A DNA stretch of 11,191 bases from Caldifarciminota bacterium (lineage in GTDB: Bacteria > WOR-3 > Hydrothermia > UBA1063 > CAJXJZ01). The notes under the pieces are model-generated. The model did not search any database, had not been told where the DNA came from, and saw only the letters and a program-made list of their open reading frames with translations. The translations under genes were made by a program, and so were the position numbers. The DNA lies in assembly GCA_027073945.1 (NCBI GenBank), contig JALTEL010000099.1:1-11191 (forward strand). Direction: 5' to 3'. This document shows, in pieces, positions 5,192 to 11,191 of the stretch (position 1 is its first letter; every line of letters begins with the position of its first letter).

Positions 5192-8100
5192 CTACTTTTT
5201 CCTTTATTGCCTTGAATTTTTCCTTTTGACCAGTCTCATAGAGCAATGGCAAGGCCATTCTATAATACTTCAACGCCATTTTCTCTCTTCTGTTCCTCTT
5301 ATAGAAATCACCTGTAAAAACATATGCATCAGCAAGCAAAGCAGGCTCATTGATTTTTTTGTAATAAGCATTTAACATCCTTAAATAATACAAAGCTTTT
5401 TTAATATCTCCTTCCTTTTCTTTAAGGCTGAGCCTGGCTATCAGAAGTTCACTCTTAAAGTGCTTTTTCAAATCCAGGTGCAGCTTATCCTCTATTTTTG
5501 AAAGTATCTGTTTCGCAGCTTGTATTTTTCCAACCTCAATATAATATGAAAATAGAACAAACCATGTTTGTATTATCTCACGTGGAATATCAATCAGCTT
5601 TATATGCTTTTCCAGGGAAAGCACAATATCTTCACAACTGCCACCTTTAAGCATACATGTCTGAAGCATATTGGCTTCTATATGCACTATCCACTCATAC
5701 AACCTGTATTTTTGGGCGGTTTCAATGCCTTCTTTATAGTAATTTAAGGCCATATCATACTTCATTTTCTCCCTTGCGCAAGAGCCCAGATTATTAAGCA
5801 ACATAGATTCATTATTCTTGTTACCTGTAATTTTCACAAGTTCCAGCGCTCTTCTGTAAGAGTTTTCCGCTTCATCTATTTCATTTCTGGATAGGTGTAG
5901 CGTACCCATATTATTGAAGGCTATGGATAATCCATTTATATTTCCTGCTCTTTCAAGCAGACTTATTGCCCTTGTGTAATAAGTAAGCGCGGTGTCAAAA
6001 TCCCCTTTTTGCTGATAGAGTAAGGCCAGATTTATGTATGTGGGTCCGGAGAGTATTTCCTCACCATTTTTTTTCCTCATCTCAATTACTTTTTTATAAT
6101 ATAAGAGAGCAAGCTTATGATTACCCAGCTCAAGCTGGGTTGAGGCATACAAGTTAAATACCTGTAACATGAGACGCTCTGACAATTCAAGATGCAAAAG
6201 CTTCTTTACTCTATTTTGAGAAGGCTTTATTCTACCCATTCGCCTCAGTGCCCATGCCTCTTCAAACATTATATTATGTAAGATCTCCCTGTTTTTTGTG
6301 ATCTTTCTGGCATCCCTTAAAAACTTTATACCTTTTGTAGGTTCGCCTGCCTGAGTATAAAGCACCCCCAGTGCCATGGTAAGTTCGTCTTTTTTGTACG
6401 GACTTGTATTTATACGATCATAAATATAAGGAATGATTTCAGCAAAGTTACCTGAAATGAGGGCGCTTCTGTACATTTTAAGCACAATATCCGTTTTTTT
6501 CTTTTCATCATCAACAAATTTTAGTGCTGTTTTATAGAAATTCGTAGCTTCTTTTGCATTAAATTCCCTATGACTGACATCACCTGCAATTTCGCACCAA
6601 TAACCCGCCTTTTTTCTATCAAATCCTTCTGAAAAATGAAACGCCAATTCTGTATCAACGCCTTTAAGTTCACCCTTTTTGTACAAATCTTCTTTAATGT
6701 AAGCAATTCTGGTATGCAATTTTTTTCTATAACCACGCGGTATATCAGCATAGACAATTTTCCTTGTTATTTCATCAACAAATCCGTAAACATCTCCAGA
6801 GACCAATTCGATAATACCTTTTGCCTCAAGTGCTCTGAGAATCTTATCGGAAGAAGCTCCAAGCAAGTTGGCTGCCACCTTTGAGGTAAAGCTCTTTCCC
6901 CATATGGTTAACAGCTTAACTGCTTCCAATTCTTCTCTATCGAGAGATTGAAGCCTGCGTTTTATTATGCCCTGCAAGTTTTTTGGCATATCTTCCGGGA
7001 AAAAAGAAAAAGAAAGCTCTTTGCCTTTTAAAACAAGAGCAGTATTTTCGTAAAGATGTTTAATAATCTCTTCTACAAAGAATGGAATCCCATTTGTTTC
7101 CTGGTAAATTTTGCGAACAAGTGCAGAAGAAGGAATAACGCCCAATATTTCCTTGAGCATTTCGTATGTCTGGGTCTGACTCAGGGGTTTTATTATAAGC
7201 TTATCAAATTTGCCCCTGTTTTTGAGATTTTCCATCATTTCATCACATGCAGGATTTTTCTCCTCACTCCTCTCTGTTGTAAAAAATAGAATGTCCTTAT
7301 CCATGAGAACGAAATATTGAATAAAATCAAGTGTAATAGGACTTGCCCATTGTATGTCTTCTATAATAATGGCAAATTTATTTTTGTCGGCAACTCTTTT
7401 GAAAAGATCCGCAAGCAATTTGAAAAATATATTCTTCTCTTTGTATATATCCTCAAGCACGATGCTCCCTCGAGTGGGAGCGACAAAGTTGAGCATGCCG
7501 CGTTCAATCGGACTAAGAACGTTTATAAATTCCTTAAAGCTGTCAGCATATTGCCTTATAACATCTTTTATGAGCATTTTCACAACAAATAGAGACAACG
7601 TGCGTAACGGACCAAATGGCTCTCCTCTGATATACGGTATATCCGCCCTTTTTAAAAGCTCCGCCACAAATCTTGACTTCCCCACACCTGCCGGACCCGA
7701 AATGACAGTCAATTTTCCCTTGCTGCTATCAATATTTTGCAGAAGGACTTCCATTTCTATATCTCTCCCGATAAATCGAGGCGTTGGAATATTTATCTCC
7801 ACCTCTGAACTGATGAGATTCCCTATTCTGGATTTTCCCCATTTCTTTGCCCTGTAAAGAAATTTGTCAGCACTCTTAAGTAGCTTCTCCAAGGTTTCTC
7901 CATGCTGTGGATATGTCGCTATGCCTAAGGAAAACTGAATCTTTGTATCAATACCCTCTATAATGCCAGCCTGGTCCATTATTCTTTTTGCTACTCTTAA
8001 TGCATCTTTATCTCCTGTATACGGAAGCAAAATTAAAAATTCATCCCCGCCCCATCTGCTCACGGAATCTGCGGTTCGTAAAAGCTTGAACAGATTATCC

Positions 8101-8306
8101 ACAAATCCCACAAGTACACGGTCACCCTTTGCATGTCCCATTGTGTCGTTTATTTCTTTAAAATTATCCATATCCAAAAGCATAAGGGAGAAATTATCTC
8201 CATATCGCCTGTTCTTGTATATTTCTTTGCTTATCAGTTCATACATAAAACCTTTTGTATATGCCCCTGTTAAAAAGTCTTTTTCATTACTGGTAAACTT
8301 AATCAT
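5178..8306 (-). CDS. GGDEF-ATPase-TPR fusion (putative diguanylate cyclase)
   Basis: A 1042-residue three-part protein with no predicted membrane segment, so probably cytoplasmic. Residues 1-165 are a GGDEF domain that would make cyclic di-GMP from two GTP: DFLTGAYTK (10-18), the active-site GGDEF (86-90) and the product-inhibition motif R77-T-A-D80, exactly five residues before it. Residues 175-520 are an AAA_16/STAND-like NTPase: Walker A GPAGVGKS (204-211), Walker B IIIEDIQW (313-320), TTERSEE (343-349) and NGIPFFVEEIIKHL (405-418). Residues 570-1042 are helical TPR repeats, clearest at 755-787, 795-828, 834-868 and 990-1025. No sensor domain precedes the GGDEF; the TPR and NTPase parts probably sense a partner or ligand and control the cyclase. 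The start overlaps ispE by 8 bp. Similar ATPase-TPR modules are known fused to adenylate cyclases, kinases and LuxR-type regulators. The signal and targets are unknown. Confidence 0.9.
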   Translation of the reverse strand: MIKFTSNEKDFLTGAYTKGFMYELISKEIYKNRRYGDNFSLMLLDMDNFKEINDTMGHAKGDRVLVGFVDNLFKLLRTADSVSRWGGDEFLILLPYTGDKDALRVAKRIMDQAGIIEGIDTKIQFSLGIATYPQHGETLEKLLKSADKFLYRAKKWGKSRIGNLISSEVEINIPTPRFIGRDIEMEVLLQNIDSSKGKLTVISGPAGVGKSRFVAELLKRADIPYIRGEPFGPLRTLSLFVVKMLIKDVIRQYADSFKEFINVLSPIERGMLNFVAPTRGSIVLEDIYKEKNIFFKLLADLFKRVADKNKFAIIIEDIQWASPITLDFIQYFVLMDKDILFFTTERSEEKNPACDEMMENLKNRGKFDKLIIKPLSQTQTYEMLKEILGVIPSSALVRKIYQETNGIPFFVEEIIKHLYENTALVLKGKELSFSFFPEDMPKNLQGIIKRRLQSLDREELEAVKLLTIWGKSFTSKVAANLLGASSDKILRALEAKGIIELVSGDVYGFVDEITRKIVYADIPRGYRKKLHTRIAYIKEDLYKKGELKGVDTELAFHFSEGFDRKKAGYWCEIAGDVSHREFNAKEATNFYKTALKFVDDEKKKTDIVLKMYRSALISGNFAEIIPYIYDRINTSPYKKDELTMALGVLYTQAGEPTKGIKFLRDARKITKNREILHNIMFEEAWALRRMGRIKPSQNRVKKLLHLELSERLMLQVFNLYASTQLELGNHKLALLYYKKVIEMRKKNGEEILSGPTYINLALLYQQKGDFDTALTYYTRAISLLERAGNINGLSIAFNNMGTLHLSRNEIDEAENSYRRALELVKITGNKNNESMLLNNLGSCAREKMKYDMALNYYKEGIETAQKYRLYEWIVHIEANMLQTCMLKGGSCEDIVLSLEKHIKLIDIPREIIQTWFVLFSYYIEVGKIQAAKQILSKIEDKLHLDLKKHFKSELLIARLSLKEKEGDIKKALYYLRMLNAYYKKINEPALLADAYVFTGDFYKRNRREKMALKYYRMALPLLYETGQKEKFKAIKEKVDGRD

Positions 8307-9108
8307 ACTCTTTCAAAGATACGCTTAAAGGTCTATTGCCTCTATAATAACAGAATACCGAAGAACCAGAACCGCACAACCTGCAAAAATCCGCTCCTTT
8401 TTTGATTTCTGCCTCAACAATGCTCTTCAACTCGGGGTACCTTTCAAAAACGATAAATTCAAAATCGTTTTCCACTATGCTTGCATTAATAACACCTGCC
8501 TCCATATTATTTTTGATGGAACTCAGCCTATCCTCTGCAAAATGTTCATCCGTATATCTCTCAAGAGCATCAATCATGCTGTAAGCCCATGCCGTAGGGA
8601 CACCAAAACCCGGCCTGTAAATCACCATTTTCCCGTTCAACTCCGCATTGAAAGGCAATAGAATATCCCCCCTGCCTTTACCAAGAGCACTGTTCTCAGT
8701 GAGCAAAAAGAACGGTACATCCGCCCCTATCCCGGCTCCCATTTTAATAAGGTCGCTCTTGCTTATATGCAGCGCATACATTTCATTCAAAGCATTCAAA
8801 AACACGCCTGCATTTGATGAACCACCGCCAAGCCCGCCCTGCAATGGAATCTTTTTCTTAACCTTGACGCTAACAGGAATTTCCCTGCCTACAAAATCCG
8901 TAAGCGATCTGTATGCCCTGTAAATAGTATTCTTTTTTCCATTCGGACAGGAAAGACATTTTAAGGAAAAATCAGTAGATTTTTCAATTATCAATTCATC
9001 ATACAGCGGGATTTTATGAAAAACCGTTGCAATATTGTGATAGCCGTCATCTCTCCTGCCTGTAATCCACAATCCTATATTAATCTTGGCAGGGGATAAA
9101 ACTTTCAC
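8299..9108 (-). CDS. ispE: 4-diphosphocytidyl-2-C-methylerythritol kinase IspE
   Basis: A 269-residue GHMP kinase that phosphorylates the 2-hydroxyl of CDP-methylerythritol, the fourth step of the MEP route to isoprenoids. Motifs are SPAKINIGL (5-13, with the active-site Lys8), DDGYHNI (20-26), the ATP-binding loop PLQGGLGGGSSNAG (88-101), GADVPFF (128-134, with the catalytic Asp130) and the C-terminal glycine motif CGSGSSVF (245-252). Length is close to the usual 280-300; the C-terminus is a little short but all motifs are there. The start is GTG at 9106-9108, the only usable one before the PAKINIGL motif because an in-frame stop lies four codons upstream. No Shine-Dalgarno sequence stands at normal spacing. 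The gene lies 21 nt after the peptidase gene and overlaps the GGDEF gene by 8 bp. Confidence 0.96.
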   Translation of the reverse strand: MKVLSPAKINIGLWITGRRDDGYHNIATVFHKIPLYDELIIEKSTDFSLKCLSCPNGKKNTIYRAYRSLTDFVGREIPVSVKVKKKIPLQGGLGGGSSNAGVFLNALNEMYALHISKSDLIKMGAGIGADVPFFLLTENSALGKGRGDILLPFNAELNGKMVIYRPGFGVPTAWAYSMIDALERYTDEHFAEDRLSSIKNNMEAGVINASIVENDFEFIVFERYPELKSIVEAEIKKGADFCRLCGSGSSVFCYYRGNRPLSVSLKEYD

Positions 9109-9129
9109 CTTTTAATTATATGTTCAATG

Positions 9130-11191
9130 CTATGGAGATGCAATTTTAATCATCCTTTCCGCTGTACTATCCCGCTCAATTTTCAAATAATATATGCCCT
9201 GCGGCAACATTCTGCCAATATGGTGCATACCGCTTCTGAGCTTTTGCTGGAAAACCGCACGGCCACAACTATTGTAAATGGATACCCCGGCATCGGCATT
9301 CAGATAAAAATCGAAGCTATTAAAAAATAAGTTAGTATTGGGATCTTTGAAGGTATGGATATGGTTTTTCTCTTTTTTATTTACAACATTCCTAAAATAA
9401 ATCGCATCAAAGGCAATGTGCTGACCCTGCACGCCGGTGGCATCTCCCAATTTCACATAGCTTATGCTATCTGCATTGAAATAAAATTCACCAAGTAATG
9501 CCCACTCTGATGTAAAGTCCTGCTGATTAATGACAATGGTTGTATCTCCCTGGCTATTGTGTATTGTGTATTGTGCATAAGTGGCACTGGCATTTGAATC
9601 GGGTATATACGCATACACCTTGTAAAATCCCGAATAAGGCAGATTGGCGTACCATAGCGCAAAGCACGTATCAGTGCTGGCCCCGGTTGTATAAGTCCAC
9701 CAATAATGTCCATTATATCCTAAAAGTCCATCCCACCAATATTTCATAGAGGAGGGGCTCTCTGTATTCAAATAAAATCCCTGATTAACAGAGGCGTCAT
9801 CAACAATGGTATCAGGCAATGGAGGCATGGCAGATCTTGCACCTACTGCCCAATAAACAGCATTGAGATTTTGAAATCCATTGTTGTAACCCGGCCAATC
9901 GTAATATACATCCTGCCCGTTATAATTCATATATCCTTGATTCTTATTTCCATACGGGTCATTAAATATCAACGTGTGCCAGCCATCGCTGTGTCTCCCA
10001 ACCGTTAGAACAAGATGGCCTGCCTGCGTTAACCCGACACAGAGAGGATAAGGATAGCCGGAATCTATTTCAGAGGAGACTTTAGTCCATGAAGGGGAAT
10101 CAAGGTGATAGGAATTCACATCATGGTTTTGAAGGTATATATGCATTACAGCATGTGGACTGTTACTACCGCTCCACATATACCCGTATCCTCCGTAAGC
10201 AGGAGTGCCTGATGGATCGTCAGCCTCACTATTATAGTTATATTTCCTGAAATGGTATATTTCACAAATATACCTCCCATAATGACTTGTATGCGCATAA
10301 GGGGAGCTGCACTGTGTGTCCCAATATGGGAGTTTATTATAATATGCCAGCACCATCATCGCCGTTGTTGGAGCACAGGCTGCATTTCCATTGAACCAGT
10401 CAGGAGTATCATAAACCTGATGTATGTAAGGTGCTGTAATGAGCTTTCCTGCTCTTCCCTGCATTTGGGGAATACTATCCACATACAATCTGTTTGTAAA
10501 AACGGTCATATAGTCCTCTCCGCTGACATTTACACTGTACATATAATCACTGTTATACGCATCAAAAAATACGATACTGTTTTGAACATCTATATGTCTG
10601 ATTTTCAGCCTATTTGCGGCAAGCAATTCGTCCTGTCTTCCGCTGTTCAGATTATATACATATATCTTTGAATAATATAGTCTTTTCAAATCTCTTTTAG
10701 CCTTCAAAAACGCAATAATCGTGTCATTCACAAACACAGGGTCCGCACCTTCGGACAGATAACGTAAACAACCGCTTTCCATTGAATAAAGGTATATCTC
10801 ACCGTTTAAGGAGCTGAGCAAAATATTTTTTCTGTCAGCCGATACAACAGGTTGAAAATAAGCTCTATTGTTGTCAGTAATAACAATATCCGTTTTTGTA
10901 CGGGCATTAAAAAGATGTATCTGATCATTATCATCATTATAGGCAAATAAATCCCCTTCACGCGACGAAGAAACAAGATTAGCATAGGATTTAAGAAGAT
11001 AGACCTTTTGCCCTTTGTTAAAAGATATCACATGCAATAGGTTTTTATCAGTGTAAAAATAACCGTTTTCAAAAAAACCTATCTGTCCTCCCTGACTTAA
11101 ATTGTAAACAAGGACCTTTTTCTTTGTTTTCAGATTGTAAATATAACCTTTCTGATAGCCGTTAACAACTTTCTTGTATGCGATTAAATCC
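9130..11191 (-). CDS. Secreted C39-like peptidase with golvesin-like and T9SS-like domains, 5' truncated
   Basis: The frame stays open to the right edge, so the N-terminus is missing; 687 codons are at least partly visible. Numbering from the first complete codon (11188-11190): residues 1-245 are short beta-rich repeats of a WD40/PD40-like propeller (for example GYIYNLKTKK, GEIYLYSMES, SKIYVYNLNS). About 255-445 is a C39-like papain-fold domain: HQVYDTPDWFNGNAACAPTT with the presumed nucleophile C272 (codon 10375-10377), His392 in GHLVLTVG (codon 10015-10017) and FNDPYG near 409-414 for the third residue. About 460-600 resembles the golvesin/Xly carbohydrate-binding-like domain (IVDDA, GFYKVYAYIPD, EWALLGEFYF, IAFDAIYF). 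The last 50 or so residues (VSIYNSCGRAVFQQKL, LPQGIYYLKI) resemble T9SS type A sorting tails, implying export and surface attachment. The C39-like fold can be a protease or another hydrolase; substrate unknown. Its stop is 21 nt before ispE. Confidence 0.85.
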   Translation of the reverse strand, partial: DLIAYKKVVNGYQKGYIYNLKTKKKVLVYNLSQGGQIGFFENGYFYTDKNLLHVISFNKGQKVYLLKSYANLVSSSREGDLFAYNDDNDQIHLFNARTKTDIVITDNNRAYFQPVVSADRKNILLSSLNGEIYLYSMESGCLRYLSEGADPVFVNDTIIAFLKAKRDLKRLYYSKIYVYNLNSGRQDELLAANRLKIRHIDVQNSIVFFDAYNSDYMYSVNVSGEDYMTVFTNRLYVDSIPQMQGRAGKLITAPYIHQVYDTPDWFNGNAACAPTTAMMVLAYYNKLPYWDTQCSSPYAHTSHYGRYICEIYHFRKYNYNSEADDPSGTPAYGGYGYMWSGSNSPHAVMHIYLQNHDVNSYHLDSPSWTKVSSEIDSGYPYPLCVGLTQAGHLVLTVGRHSDGWHTLIFNDPYGNKNQGYMNYNGQDVYYDWPGYNNGFQNLNAVYWAVGARSAMPPLPDTIVDDASVNQGFYLNTESPSSMKYWWDGLLGYNGHYWWTYTTGASTDTCFALWYANLPYSGFYKVYAYIPDSNASATYAQYTIHNSQGDTTIVINQQDFTSEWALLGEFYFNADSISYVKLGDATGVQGQHIAFDAIYFRNVVNKKEKNHIHTFKDPNTNLFFNSFDFYLNADAGVSIYNSCGRAVFQQKLRSGMHHIGRMLPQGIYYLKIERDSTAERMIKIASP

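Noticed and set aside
7354..7857. A 167-codon open frame on the plus strand inside the GGDEF-ATPase-TPR gene.
   Set aside because: It lies opposite a region with clear GGDEF and ATPase motifs, and its product has no recognisable family features; it is an antisense shadow.
1599..9129. The 11-mer TATGTTCAATG occurs both at 1599-1609 (OsmC-like promoter) and at 9119-9129 (just before ispE), suggesting a shared control site.
   Set aside because: In 11 kb of AT-rich DNA many 11-mers are expected to occur twice by chance, and the ispE copy lacks the palindrome and the 17-bp promoter spacing.
11035..11037. A TTG at 11035-11037 as the start of the C39-like peptidase gene, giving 635 residues.
   Set aside because: The frame stays open for 51 more codons to the window edge, and those codons encode more of the same propeller-like repeats, so the TTG is an internal Leu codon.

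Overview
The window looks like chromosomal DNA from an AT-rich bacterium. It holds ten protein genes, two of them cut by the window edges, and no rRNA, tRNA, CRISPR array or insertion sequence that I can see. Bacterial marks are an MEP-pathway kinase (IspE), a type IB GTP cyclohydrolase (FolE2), a GGDEF protein, a ComEC-type DNA channel and a near-consensus sigma-70 promoter. The protein at the right end finishes in a segment that resembles type IX secretion (T9SS) sorting tails and carries a golvesin-like domain. That combination fits the FCB group or a candidate phylum with T9SS-like secretion, such as WOR-3, but this is inference. No gap between genes reaches 100 bp.

Left edge (1-1077, +): the 3' end of a probably extracellular beta-propeller protein with five Asp-box/BNR repeats. 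It converges on an OsmC-family thiol peroxidase-like gene (1133-1549, -).

A divergent control region at 1550-1630 separates the OsmC gene from a tight plus-strand operon of archease, a PTPS/QueD-family protein and FolE2 (1631-3172). The OsmC side has a clear sigma-70 promoter, with a perfect 19-bp palindrome lying across its spacer. The three plus-strand genes overlap by 8 and 4 bp, so they are very likely translated together. FolE2 makes dihydroneopterin triphosphate, and a PTPS-family protein would be expected to use it for folate or queuosine. However, this PTPS homologue keeps the zinc histidines and has replaced the Cys, Asp and His that normally form the catalytic triad. Archease normally serves the RNA ligase RtcB, which is absent from the window. 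This operon is the most interesting part of the region.

Right part (3259-11191, -): five genes read leftward. In transcription order they are a secreted multidomain C39-like peptidase with golvesin-like and T9SS-like C-terminal domains (running off the window), ispE, a 1042-residue GGDEF/AAA-type ATPase/TPR fusion, a flavin reductase-like protein, and a ComEC-family membrane channel that lacks the usual C-terminal metallo-beta-lactamase domain. The last four overlap one another by 8 to 17 bp, so they are probably one operon although their functions look unrelated. The promoter of this operon is outside the window or inside the first gene.
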